This document shows positions 36,707 through 45,687 of a stretch of DNA of 64,000 bases, in pieces. The stretch covers positions 1 to 64,000 of the forward strand of contig JAURPI010000015.1 of the NCBI GenBank assembly GCA_030835385.1, in the 5' to 3' direction. How positions within the stretch are numbered: position 1 is the first letter of the stretch; each line of letters starts with the position of its first letter. A program made the position numbers and the translations under genes. The stretch comes from Alphaproteobacteria bacterium. GTDB lineage: Bacteria > Pseudomonadota > Alphaproteobacteria > Rhodospirillales > Rhodospirillaceae. Under the pieces are notes generated by a model. The model was not told where the DNA came from, did not search any database, and saw only the letters and a list, made by a program, of their open reading frames with translations.

Positions 36707-38122
36707 CTAACCCAGCGTGACTTTGACTTTGCGCACGGCCAAGACGCCGGCAACAATAGACAAAGCCAACCACAGAAACATCACCATGAAACTCGGACCA
36801 AGACGAGTCAGCAAGGCGCCCAGCGATGCAGGTTGGTATTCGAACGGTTCGATTGACGCCCACAGAGCTGAGTCGGCGCGGTAGTCTGACTGCCCAGCCC
36901 CTGAGTTGAAGGTGATGTCTTGGTTCATACCTTCGATCAAATCTCGGCGATAACGTTCCGCTTGATTTGTAAATTCCAGATGCTGGTTGAGAGATGTGCC
37001 CGACAATTCCATAGACGCCAACTGGGTTGCCATGCGCGGAGAGCCGATGCTGAATGCCTGGTGGAGTCCGGTTTGTTGGTCAAAAATGGCGTAAAGCTCA
37101 CCGTAGTATTTATCGAAGACTTCGTTACCTAACTTTTCCTGGAGATCAAATATTATTCCCTGGAAATTGATTGGCAGCTCTTCGACAGTCTCAACTTTGT
37201 ATAACTCTAACGTTTGTTTCTGACGCTGCTGCACGACCGTATCGGGGCTGACGCCATCAATCCCCGACTGCATCGCCTCATCAATATTGGCCTGGAAAGA
37301 AACCGCAGTTGGCGTCGGATACAAAAGCCGAGATACATCAGACGCCGCACGGGGCAGAACGAAGCTGGACACCGCCCAAAACCCAACCATAACCACAAGC
37401 GCGGCTTGCGCGGATTTGACATTGGCCGACACCGCTAAGGTGAGGAACAAAAAAATCAGCGCATAAATGACGTACACGATAACCAATACAACGCCATGAC
37501 CCAGATACCCAAGACCACCTGGGGAAACAACAAGGCCTATAAGGCCAAGCAGTAAGATGGGGCCTATGAATACACTCAAAGCTCCAGCTGCCCCCAGCGC
37601 CTTACCAAACAACAATTGAACCGGCGCCACTTGCATACTCAATACTTGGCGCAACGTTCCAGCTTCCCGTTCACCGGCAAATGATGGGAACGCCAATAGA
37701 ATGACCAACAAAGGCAACAACATCTGCAAAGTGAAGGCCGCGGTTAGCTCACCAAACCGCGCAATAGCTGTCGCATCGCGAGCCGGCTCCCCTTCCGCAT
37801 CATTTTGATTGTGAGCCTCGAGCCAGATTGACACTCCCGTATAACTGCCGACGCCTGTATCAAAGAACGATAAGGGTGTAACAGGCTTAAATGCGTAGAT
37901 CCCGTAGTGAGCTGCAGCGTGAGGATTCTTCTCCCCCTGGGCTGCGAACTGCGCATTGACGACTTCTTGGGCCGACTCTCGCTCTGCCGAAATGTCTACA
38001 AAGCGCTGACCTGCCGATGCCAATGCAGCAACAAGCATGACCGCCAGAATGAGGGCCGACCATTTAATGCGACCGTCACGAATGATTTCCCGAAACTCTT
38101 TTCGGGCTACCGTCAGTATCAT
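36707..38122 (-). CDS. ABC-2 type permease, DUF3526-like
   Basis: 471 residues from the ATG at 38122 (GGAGCG upstream); a longer frame would overlap the copCD gene. The start MILTVARKEFREIIRDGRIKW is the standard N-terminus of these permeases. The soluble insert (about 60-130) is followed by helices including LLPLLVILLAFPSFAGEREAGTLRQ, VFIGPILLLGLIGLV and LVMVGFWAVSSFVLP. It resembles its neighbour in architecture (NosY/DUF3526 type), suggesting a heterodimeric channel. The required ATP-binding subunit is not encoded nearby. Confidence 0.82.
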   Translation of the reverse strand: MILTVARKEFREIIRDGRIKWSALILAVMLVAALASAGQRFVDISAERESAQEVVNAQFAAQGEKNPHAAAHYGIYAFKPVTPLSFFDTGVGSYTGVSIWLEAHNQNDAEGEPARDATAIARFGELTAAFTLQMLLPLLVILLAFPSFAGEREAGTLRQVLSMQVAPVQLLFGKALGAAGALSVFIGPILLLGLIGLVVSPGGLGYLGHGVVLVIVYVIYALIFLFLTLAVSANVKSAQAALVVMVGFWAVSSFVLPRAASDVSRLLYPTPTAVSFQANIDEAMQSGIDGVSPDTVVQQRQKQTLELYKVETVEELPINFQGIIFDLQEKLGNEVFDKYYGELYAIFDQQTGLHQAFSIGSPRMATQLASMELSGTSLNQHLEFTNQAERYRRDLIEGMNQDITFNSGAGQSDYRADSALWASIEPFEYQPASLGALLTRLGPSFMVMFLWLALSIVAGVLAVRKVKVTLG

Positions 38123-38135
38123 GTGTCGCTCCGTC

Positions 38136-39767
38136 TTATTTGATCGGCACCGTGGTACGGAAGATTTGCTTGTCGAAATCGTCAACAAACGCATCAATGC
38201 GGGCATCCCACTCACCCGGAATGATGAGTTGATCAAACATGAAGTGATACATGCCTGGGATCACCATTTCCCCGCGTCCGTCGATGCCTTCCAGACCAGC
38301 CGTTGGCAGCGCCCAAGAAATTGTCACATCGACCATTTCAACGGGGTTCCCCGCATCATCCCTAAAAGTGACCATTACCATGTTAGATGCTGTGGTTCCG
38401 GCGGGGTCGACACTAACTTCTGCCGTATACTTACCCTTGATCACGGAGGTCGTGAAACCGCCCCCCATGGCCATACCGCCACCACCTTCCATATCCATGG
38501 TCGCACGCGGCGGTGTGGCGAGCGTCAGTGATACGGCAGCCCCAATAATGAGAACCATCGCAGCGTATTCAAACTTAATGGAACGGCGCAGCTTGCCCGA
38601 TGCAGCGGCATCGCTTTTTTCTAGTGCTGGCGTCAACACCATTTTGTTCATCGCCGCCAAACCGAGCAGCATTACAAAGATGGCAATCTTCGCGGTGAGC
38701 CGCAGGCCATAGTCTGTCGTCAGCATATTTTGCGGCCCCTCGACTTGGATCCACGTGATCACAGCACCGGAGAGGAATAAAGCACCAACAGTCCAGACAG
38801 CTCGCTCGGAGAACTGGGTCATCACAGCCCCAGCTTCAGTGACCTCTGCCACTTGCGCTGTCTTTGCCAAAGGATACAAAGCCGCAATCCAAAAAGCGGC
38901 GCAAAACAAATGCACGGCGACCATTGGCGCCATCAGCCAAACAGGTGCGGCTGTCGCAGCATGCCCTGTCACCAAGAAACTCGCCACGGCAATAGCTGCA
39001 CCAGCAATCAGCAGCGGCGAAGACTTCCCTTCTGGCCCCTTGCCAAAAGCGATGAACAAGACAAGTAAACCGGGTATGCCAATAAGTGCGCTAGGCGCCA
39101 GCGTAGAGGCCATACTTTGCGACCACGCATCCATGGAGAATATCGCCGTCGGTCCGCCAAGCATCATCTCAGCACCGCCAAAACCAAGAGCTAATACATA
39201 AGTCACCGCAGCAACAGCGGCAGAAGTACGTCCCATTTTGTAGACTGATGGTTCCACAGCACCGGGCACAGACATACCGACGATGAACAATGCCGCACCA
39301 GCTGCCAACAACATGGCGCCGTATTGGATATATCGGTTGATAGCGACAGGAATGACCCATCCGCTGGTCTCACCGCCAGCAGATGCTACATCGCCCATGG
39401 AGGCAACCTCTTCGCCGACAGCAAAGACCACACTGCCGCCAACGGGATGAGTGTCTGCAGAGATCACACGGTATGTCGCGATATAAGTTCCGTTTGGCAG
39501 CTCATCATTGAGAGACATCAGGACATCGTTGCCATCGACGCGCCATTCACCAGGATTGCCAACTTCTTTTCCGGTTCGATCAAGCACCTTTATGAAAATG
39601 GGACCGACGTTCTCATTGAAATTAAAAATAATTTCCTTGGGTGACACATCGAGGCTCGCCTCTGCAGCGGGTGTTGATCCTAGCAACACGGCATGAGACC
39701 AGGCCGCTCCAACAAAACCGAGCGACAGAGTGATTGCGATCAGGGCGGTTGAAAGAGTGCGACTCAT
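38136..39767 (-). CDS. CopC-CopD-YtkA-like copper protein fusion
   Basis: 543 residues. The signal peptide is cut before His25 (AAWS/HAVLLGSTPA), leaving the CopC N-terminal His; a second CopC copper residue is His107 in ADTHPVGGS. Eight membrane helices of CopD follow (about 140-425). The C-terminus (about 445-543) is an exported beta domain (VMVTFRDDAGNPVEMVDVTI and GEWDARIDAFVDD) like the YtkA/FixH-type end of B. subtilis YcnJ. It should capture periplasmic Cu and move it across the membrane. A Met/Gly-rich strip (EGGGGMAMGGGF) links CopD to the last domain. Confidence 0.88.
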   Translation of the reverse strand: MSRTLSTALIAITLSLGFVGAAWSHAVLLGSTPAAEASLDVSPKEIIFNFNENVGPIFIKVLDRTGKEVGNPGEWRVDGNDVLMSLNDELPNGTYIATYRVISADTHPVGGSVVFAVGEEVASMGDVASAGGETSGWVIPVAINRYIQYGAMLLAAGAALFIVGMSVPGAVEPSVYKMGRTSAAVAAVTYVLALGFGGAEMMLGGPTAIFSMDAWSQSMASTLAPSALIGIPGLLVLFIAFGKGPEGKSSPLLIAGAAIAVASFLVTGHAATAAPVWLMAPMVAVHLFCAAFWIAALYPLAKTAQVAEVTEAGAVMTQFSERAVWTVGALFLSGAVITWIQVEGPQNMLTTDYGLRLTAKIAIFVMLLGLAAMNKMVLTPALEKSDAAASGKLRRSIKFEYAAMVLIIGAAVSLTLATPPRATMDMEGGGGMAMGGGFTTSVIKGKYTAEVSVDPAGTTASNMVMVTFRDDAGNPVEMVDVTISWALPTAGLEGIDGRGEMVIPGMYHFMFDQLIIPGEWDARIDAFVDDFDKQIFRTTVPIK

Positions 39768-39881
39768 TATGTTTTCTCCAAGAGCACGAATGGATCCACA
39801 AAATTCAGAGATGAACTAAATAACAAAAATCAGAAGAGCGGAACAGCACCCACAGTGCCGTTCCGGCCGCCATTCAACAAT

Positions 39882-40538
39882 CTATTTGGCTTCGGCCGTC
39901 TGCTCTGACGGAGTCATGCCGGTCAGTTGCATATCCTCAGCCGACCACTCCCATGGATACTGGGGCATGTCGGGTTTATAGAGCACGGTATAAGGCGCGA
40001 CGTGCGCGGATGAGCCCATGAGCTCTTCGAATTTCTTAGCGAAATCGTGATCTTTAACATCGAGCGCTGTTTCCGGCAGGTCAGTGTACGGATCACGACC
40101 TTCGGGACAGATGTTAACCATCTGCCAGAACAGAACCTTGCCTGGCTCGTTGGGCAGCTTGGCGCGGAACTTGAATCCTTCCTGACGATTGTAAAGCATC
40201 GGTGACGATGGGTTTTTCCAGATGATGGTATCGACCGTGCGCGTAATGGGCCGGCCGCCATCGCCTGGCACCGGCGGATCGACTTCACGCATTTCTGTTT
40301 CAACTTCCCAATCTCGGGTGGTGAGAGGCGTGACCCGGTAAACCCCCTCAGGAATTTTCAGCCTGACTTCTGTGACATCCTCGGCTAGGCAGCCGTGGGC
40401 AACACGGGCTTCCAAATCAGCCATGTAACCGGCTGGGGCGCGAAGCGTGGTCATATAGTTATGTGCAGACGCAGTGGCTGCCGTCATCAGAGCAGCGGCT
40501 CCGAATGCGGCGGTTGTCAGTAGCGCTGATTTAAGCAT
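39882..40538 (-). CDS. YcnI-like (DUF1775) periplasmic copper-binding protein
   Basis: 218 residues. The signal peptide ends ATASA with the mature protein starting at His26, the N-terminal His of the YcnI mononuclear Cu(II) site. Family features follow: VAHGCLAEDVTEVRLKIPEG, YRVTPLTTRDWEVE and FKFRAKLPNEPGKVLFW. YcnI in Bacillus is encoded with YcnJ (CopCD); here the copCD gene likewise lies next in the operon, 114 bp away. It probably feeds or buffers Cu for the CopC domain. Confidence 0.85.
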   Translation of the reverse strand: MLKSALLTTAAFGAAALMTAATASAHNYMTTLRAPAGYMADLEARVAHGCLAEDVTEVRLKIPEGVYRVTPLTTRDWEVETEMREVDPPVPGDGGRPITRTVDTIIWKNPSSPMLYNRQEGFKFRAKLPNEPGKVLFWQMVNICPEGRDPYTDLPETALDVKDHDFAKKFEELMGSSAHVAPYTVLYKPDMPQYPWEWSAEDMQLTGMTPSEQTAEAK

Positions 40539-40632
40539 TTTTCTCTCCCTTTAGATGACGCGAGTAGAATGCCGAACTAATAAAAAGGTTATTTGTGGGG
40601 CAACGATACCACTTCTATCTGTGGAACTGGAG

Positions 40633-41877
40633 TCATGAAACCTTGTAGGCGACAGTCCCTGGCGGGTTGTCAAACCAGCCGGGATCGCCCTCTCCGTCAA
40701 GAGTTTCTCTGATTTTTACGACCGTAAACATGCCGCCCATCTCCAAATTTCCGAAGGGGCCATCGCCCATCATCATCGGTAGAGTGTTTTCTGGCCCCAT
40801 CATGTGGACTGAATGATCTTGATGCTCTCCCATACCGTTTTCACCCATGGCCATAAAGCCTGGGATCTTCGACATGATCCGCATCGCCACACCGCTTTGA
40901 TCGACGCCCAAAGGATTGGGAATGTCGTGACCCATAGCGTTCATCGTGTGATGGGAGAAGTGGCAATGGAATGCCCAGTCGCCGGGTATGGCATCGAATT
41001 CAATGTCACGGGTTTGACCAACGCCAACAATTTCAGTGGTCTCTGGCCGCCACATCGCTTCGGGCCAACGGCCACCATCTGATCCCGTCACATGAAACTG
41101 ATGGCCATGAAGGTGCATGGGGTGATTCCACATAGATAAATTACCAATACGGATACGAACGCGATCCCCTTCCTCGGCCACCGGATATTCGATTGCAGGG
41201 AACACCTTGCTGTTCATCGTCCACAGATCAAACTCAACCATCACACTGGGGTCGGGCCTATACGTGCCCGGATGTATCGCCCAGTTGTGCAGCATGATTG
41301 CATAATCACGATCAATCTTCTTTGGCTCTCCGTCTTTGGGATGAATGATGAACATACCCATCATACCAACGGCAAGCTGAACCATTTCGTCTGCATGGGG
41401 GTGGTACATATGCGTACCGTGCTGAATAAGAGTGAACTCGTAGGCAAAGGTTTCACCCGGCGGAATATGCGGCTGAGACAATCCACCAACACCATCCATT
41501 CCGCTGGGCAACAGCAAGCCATGCCAATGAATTGTTGTGTGCTCCGGCAAATTGTTGGTGACCAGGATACGTACCGTATCCCCCTCAACAGCTTCAATGG
41601 TCGGGCCCGGCGTGCTGCCATTGTAACCCCAGCACTTCGCCGTCATGCCCGGCGCGAATTCATGCTCGACCTCTTCGGCGATCAGGTGGAATTCCTTGAC
41701 GCCCTCTTTCATGACATACGGCAACGTCGACCCGTTGAGCGTGCGAACAGGCGTGTAACCCGGTGCAGAGCGAGGCTGTGCAGGAGCTGTTTGGGCTTTA
41801 GCATCGGATTTTCCAAAGACGGCCGCACCTGCACCTGCAACGAGAGACGATAAAAGGGAACGACGGGCGCGGTTCAT
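40633..41877 (-). CDS. Two-domain multicopper oxidase
   Basis: 414 residues with a Tat-like signal (RARRSLLSSLVAGAGAA). All four copper motifs are seen: HWHG (117-120), HMYHPH (156-161), HPMHLHGHQF (252-261) and HCHFSHHTMNAM (304-315), the last giving the type 1 Cys305 and probably axial Met315. With only two cupredoxin domains and a Met/His-rich loop (about 335-390; GFMAMGENGMGEHQ and HSVHMMGPENTLPMMM), it resembles copper-tolerance oxidases (CueO/CopA role: Cu(I) to Cu(II)). Its start overlaps the TolC-like gene stop by 4 bp. Confidence 0.92.
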   Translation of the reverse strand: MNRARRSLLSSLVAGAGAAVFGKSDAKAQTAPAQPRSAPGYTPVRTLNGSTLPYVMKEGVKEFHLIAEEVEHEFAPGMTAKCWGYNGSTPGPTIEAVEGDTVRILVTNNLPEHTTIHWHGLLLPSGMDGVGGLSQPHIPPGETFAYEFTLIQHGTHMYHPHADEMVQLAVGMMGMFIIHPKDGEPKKIDRDYAIMLHNWAIHPGTYRPDPSVMVEFDLWTMNSKVFPAIEYPVAEEGDRVRIRIGNLSMWNHPMHLHGHQFHVTGSDGGRWPEAMWRPETTEIVGVGQTRDIEFDAIPGDWAFHCHFSHHTMNAMGHDIPNPLGVDQSGVAMRIMSKIPGFMAMGENGMGEHQDHSVHMMGPENTLPMMMGDGPFGNLEMGGMFTVVKIRETLDGEGDPGWFDNPPGTVAYKVS

Positions 41878-43259
41878 GACGCGGCTCCTGGTGTTGTTTC
41901 AAGGGGCATACCGCCTGTGGCGGCCCTAAGTTTCGCTCGCGCGACCCAATAGTCGGTCAGAGCTTCAAGATAGTCGCGATAGGTCTCGTTCGTATCTTGT
42001 TGGGTTTCGAGCAGATGAAACGGACTCTCAAGCATGTAATTGTATTCTGCGAGAGTCAGCTGGACGATGTCTTCGCGTAACGGCAACAAAGTATTGCGGA
42101 GATGGTCGGCCCGCGTGCGGGCCAATGCCATTGCATCAGAGAACATTATGACATCAGACCGTACTTCGCGCTCTTCCGCGAGCAAGCTATCTCGCATGCC
42201 GCGCACCATTAGAGCTGCTCCTGTGACGCGAGCTTGGCCTTGGTCAAAAATGGGCAACGGGAATTCTAAGGCCGGTCCGATAAGCCACGCACCGTCAGGC
42301 TCACGTTCCGCACTCACGGCAAGGTCCGCCTCTTCAAACAATCGGAAGCTCTCTTCCAAGTCCAACTCATTAAGCGCGGCCTGCAATTCAGAGCGATGCG
42401 CTGCCAGGTCATACCGCTGACGCACAGCTCGGTCTTCGAGGCCCTCCAAAAGAACTGCGTCTTTTGGCAGCGAAGCCAAACGGGACGGCATAGACCATGC
42501 ACCGGATGGTGACACGCCGAGCAAGAGCGCGAGGTTAATGCGACTCTCCGTCATCTCAGCTTCGGCGTCATACAACGAAGCCTGCATTTCAGCGGCATGT
42601 GCGAGGTAATCAGCGTGCTCCAGGTCTGAAATATTCCCCGCGGTGTGAAAGGCCGTTGATAGGTCGGCCGAGTCTTGCTCGGTGATAGCCATTTCAATGG
42701 CAACGGCGTGCTCAGCCTTCGCACCCAGGTGAGTGTAGTAGGCCGCCTGGACCTCCCCTACAAAAGCCACCAAATGTGCTGCCAACTCAAGACGCACGGA
42801 CTCGTATTCAGCAGCAGCTATTTTTTGACGAGCTGGGCGCATCAACAGATCGACAAAATTCTGCATCAGCCCCAATTCAAAATTGGTGCCCTCTTCCGTC
42901 GACGGCCTGACCATGATTTCAAAGACTGGGTTTTGCAGCAATCCGGCTTGCACCACGTCTGCCTGAGCAATGCCCAAATCTGCGTATCGCGCCTGCAGAC
43001 CGCGGTTGCTCAGCAACGCGACTTGAACTGCAGCGTCCGCAGTCAGAGGCGCGTCAAGAATCTCAGCGATCCGTTGATCGACGGCAGCATCTTCGGGCCC
43101 ACCAGTGCGCCAAGTCACTGGAACAGGTAGGCGACCATCGACAAGCACTCCCAAATCACGGAATGCTTCGTCAGGATCAGGCTTTGCGCAGGCTGAAAAA
43201 AGTAAACACGCCGCCACTGGAGGCAATAGAAGTTTTAGATAGTGTGTGGCCAAGGCCAT
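41874..43259 (-). CDS. TolC-family outer membrane efflux lipoprotein
   Basis: 461 residues from the ATG at 43259. A signal peptide with lipobox LFSAC gives a lipidated Cys24, as in NodT/CusC-type proteins. The two OEP repeats are helical: ALLSNRGLQARYADLGIAQADVVQAGLLQNP and the later YDLAAHRSELQAALNELDLEESF. It forms the outer-membrane duct of an export system. No RND pump or membrane-fusion gene is beside it; partners are either the ABC permeases of this operon or encoded elsewhere. Coupled to the oxidase gene (ATGA). Confidence 0.87.
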   Translation of the reverse strand: MALATHYLKLLLPPVAACLLFSACAKPDPDEAFRDLGVLVDGRLPVPVTWRTGGPEDAAVDQRIAEILDAPLTADAAVQVALLSNRGLQARYADLGIAQADVVQAGLLQNPVFEIMVRPSTEEGTNFELGLMQNFVDLLMRPARQKIAAAEYESVRLELAAHLVAFVGEVQAAYYTHLGAKAEHAVAIEMAITEQDSADLSTAFHTAGNISDLEHADYLAHAAEMQASLYDAEAEMTESRINLALLLGVSPSGAWSMPSRLASLPKDAVLLEGLEDRAVRQRYDLAAHRSELQAALNELDLEESFRLFEEADLAVSAEREPDGAWLIGPALEFPLPIFDQGQARVTGAALMVRGMRDSLLAEEREVRSDVIMFSDAMALARTRADHLRNTLLPLREDIVQLTLAEYNYMLESPFHLLETQQDTNETYRDYLEALTDYWVARAKLRAATGGMPLETTPGAAS

Positions 43260-43346
43260 TAGACGTCTCTCTACATACATCAAAACCATGCTGCCAATTT
43301 GACAGCCGAACGAATGAACACGGACAAGCCGTGCTAGTTCTAGAGT

Positions 43347-43733
43347 TTAGATGCGGAGACGCTGCGTCGTGAGGTAGAGACGAGAGCCCGGCGGATCGTG
43401 GGTCGTAACGAAACCCACCCTTGACGTTAGCAAGGTACGATGTGGTGACGCCGGGGCATAAGAGACCAGCAACACCTGCAACTCGATGCTCTTCAGCCTG
43501 TCCGTTGTCGCAGCAACAAAACTATCGAGGCTGGACTTTTCACAAAGGGCGGCGCAGGTCTCTTCCCAGGCGGATGTTGGCGCTGGCAACTGATGATCGA
43601 CGCAGGGATCCGCAGTCGTGGCAACCCCGGCAGCCATCGTATGGGATTGGGCAAACACAGAAATCATCAGCGCCGCTGTCAGGGACAGGGCGGTCAGAAC
43701 ACTCACTGCAGATTTGGCGAATCCAAGGCTCAT
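43347..43733 (-). CDS. Small exported protein at the head of the copper cluster
   Basis: 128 residues. An N-terminal hydrophobic segment (about 8-28, signal peptide or anchor) is followed by a short domain with three Cys (44, 60, 64; DPCVDHQ and ETCAALCEK) and His31/His47. I do not recognise a family. It resembles small, variable secreted proteins that often precede copper operons (DUF2946-type in role only). It lies 87 bp upstream of the TolC-like gene on the same strand. The coding call rests on the signal peptide and position. Confidence 0.55.
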   Translation of the reverse strand: MSLGFAKSAVSVLTALSLTAALMISVFAQSHTMAAGVATTADPCVDHQLPAPTSAWEETCAALCEKSSLDSFVAATTDRLKSIELQVLLVSYAPASPHRTLLTSRVGFVTTHDPPGSRLYLTTQRLRI

Positions 43734-43897
43734 GATGGTCCAGGCGATGACGGTTCAGACGATATATATTGGCCTTAGGACCCCAATAAGTCCAGAGCCA
43801 CCTGACAACCCCCATAAAACATTGATTTCTGCAGCCACCCAGGCAATGTGCGGCCAAACAACCTTTCATGTACAAAGCGATTCAAAGGGGACGATAG

Positions 43898-44761
43898 ATG
43901 ACGACACTTATTATTGGTGGCACAGGTCGTGTTGGCGCACCGGCCGCCCAAGCTCTTGCGGCAACGGGCGAAGAGGTACGTGTTCTCAGCCGCTCTGCTG
44001 AAAAGTCTGCTGCGCTCCCCTCTGGTGTAACCGGTGTGGTGGGTGACTTGGAGGACGCGAGCACCCTAGGGACGGCCCTCGCGGGAGCCGACAAAATGTT
44101 ACTGATCACCGCCAATGGAGAAACAGAAGCCTTGCGCGGTGCCAACGCGGTTCAAGCCGCTGTTGAGGCCGGTATCAAAAAGATTGTCTTTCTTTCGGTC
44201 AAACTCTCGGAAGAAGCAATGAAAGTGCCTCACTACGCGAGCAAGGTTGGTATCGAGAATGCTATTCGAGAATCGGGTGCAACCCATGTCATTCTTCGTC
44301 CCGACTTCTTTTACCAAAATGATTTGATGCTCGGCGGAGCCATCACCGGTGCTGGGGTTTACCCGATGCCAATTGGCAATGTTGGACAGAGCCGCATCGA
44401 CACCCGCGACATTGCTGACGCGGCGGTGAAAGCTCTTTCGACGGACGAACTTGATGGCCAAGATATTTCCCTGTACGGACCGAAGGCCTGGACGGCCGAC
44501 GAAATAGCCGCGCTATACGGCGAGAAACTTGGCAGAGACGTACGGTATGGTGGTGACGACCTCGACGCCTGGGCTGAAGGATCGAAAGCGTTTATACCAC
44601 CGTGGCTCCTCACTGCGTTGAAGGCGGGCTTCGCCAAGATGCAGAAGATGGGAAGCGTCGCGTCTGATGCAGATGTCGCAACCAGTGAGGCCGCTGTCGG
44701 TCATGCACTTCGCACATTCGAAGATTTCGCCGACGAAGCCATAGCAGCCTGGAAAAAGTAG
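43898..44761 (+). CDS. NmrA-like NAD(P)-binding atypical SDR
   Basis: 287 residues. The Rossmann motif GGTGRVG (7-13) starts the chain, with RSAEKSAALPSGVTGVVGDLED after the second strand. An HSCARG/NmrA-type middle follows (LSVKLSEEAMKVPHYASKVGIENAIRESG), then DTRDIADAAVKAL. No Tyr-x3-Lys pair is evident in the usual place, as in redox-sensing or quinone-reducing members of the group. First gene of a forward trio with an SDR and an isochorismatase-like gene; divergent from the copper cluster. Confidence 0.87.
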   Translation: MTTLIIGGTGRVGAPAAQALAATGEEVRVLSRSAEKSAALPSGVTGVVGDLEDASTLGTALAGADKMLLITANGETEALRGANAVQAAVEAGIKKIVFLSVKLSEEAMKVPHYASKVGIENAIRESGATHVILRPDFFYQNDLMLGGAITGAGVYPMPIGNVGQSRIDTRDIADAAVKALSTDELDGQDISLYGPKAWTADEIAALYGEKLGRDVRYGGDDLDAWAEGSKAFIPPWLLTALKAGFAKMQKMGSVASDADVATSEAAVGHALRTFEDFADEAIAAWKK

Positions 44762-44768
44762 CTCAGCG

Positions 44769-45671
44769 ATGACCAACCCCTCTTCTTATGCCCCAGCCGC
44801 CGACCGGTCGTTAAAAGGAAAAACCCTATTCATTACCGGCGGCAGTCGAGGCATTGGGCTGGCCATTGCAAAACGCGCTGCCGCGGATGGCGCCAATGTG
44901 GCTATTGCCGCCAAAACAGTAAAACCGCATCCAAAATTGCCCGGCACCATTCATACTGCTGCAGAGGAAATAGAAGAGGCAGGTGGAAAATCGCTCGCCA
45001 TTCAAATGGATCTGCGCAACGACACCGAAGTAGCAGAGGCCATTGCAAAAACAGTTGAGACCTTTGATGGCATCGACATTCTGATTAACAACGCCAGTGC
45101 TGTAGCCCTAGGTGGCGTAAATGACGTGCCGATGCGACGCATTGACCTGATGCACCAAATTAATCTGCGCGGCACATTACTTGCGGCGCGAACTTGCTTA
45201 CCTCACCTCAAAGAGGGAACCAATCCGCACATCCTAACTTTGTCACCGCCGCCAAGCTTGGACCCGAAGTGGTACAAGAGCACCCTGCCCTACACTTTGG
45301 CAAAAATGGGGATGAGCTTTGCAACCATCGGCCTCGCCGAAGACTTTCGTGAGCACGGCATAGCCGCCAATGCCTTATGGCCCAGGACAGCAATTGACAC
45401 AGCGGCGATCCGCCATGAGTTGGGTGGCGACACAGTGATCAAACATTGCCGGACCGCGGAAATTGTCGCCGACTCTGCGCATGCCATCCTGACTCGCGAT
45501 GCTAAAACCTGCACCGGCAACTTCTTCCTCGATGACGACGTCTTGGCTGAAGAAGGCGTGTCTGACTTGACGCCTTATGCAATTGAACCGGGGCAGCCTC
45601 TTATTCTGGATTTCTACTTGGAGTCTGGCCCCGGAGGAAAGATGGATGGGTATCTTCGGATGCCGATGTAA
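44769..45671 (+). CDS. SDR-family oxidoreductase, HSDL2-like
   Basis: 300 residues. TGGSRGIG (23-30) binds cofactor, NNAS (107-110) is the structural motif, and Tyr175/Lys179 (PYTLAKMG) the catalytic pair. The region AAKTVKPHPKLPGTIHTAAEEIE is characteristic of the HSDL2/hydroxysteroid dehydrogenase-like group, but the SCP2 domain of eukaryotic HSDL2 is absent. The substrate may be a fatty or steroid-like carbonyl. Starts 7 bp after the NmrA-like gene. Confidence 0.9.
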   Translation: MTNPSSYAPAADRSLKGKTLFITGGSRGIGLAIAKRAAADGANVAIAAKTVKPHPKLPGTIHTAAEEIEEAGGKSLAIQMDLRNDTEVAEAIAKTVETFDGIDILINNASAVALGGVNDVPMRRIDLMHQINLRGTLLAARTCLPHLKEGTNPHILTLSPPPSLDPKWYKSTLPYTLAKMGMSFATIGLAEDFREHGIAANALWPRTAIDTAAIRHELGGDTVIKHCRTAEIVADSAHAILTRDAKTCTGNFFLDDDVLAEEGVSDLTPYAIEPGQPLILDFYLESGPGGKMDGYLRMPM

Positions 45672-45687
45672 CGGGACCTAAAATTCT

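Noticed and set aside
38755-39201. Open frame of 148 codons on the plus strand inside copCD
   Set aside because: Antisense to a strongly supported membrane protein; composition reflects its Ala/Leu-rich codons.
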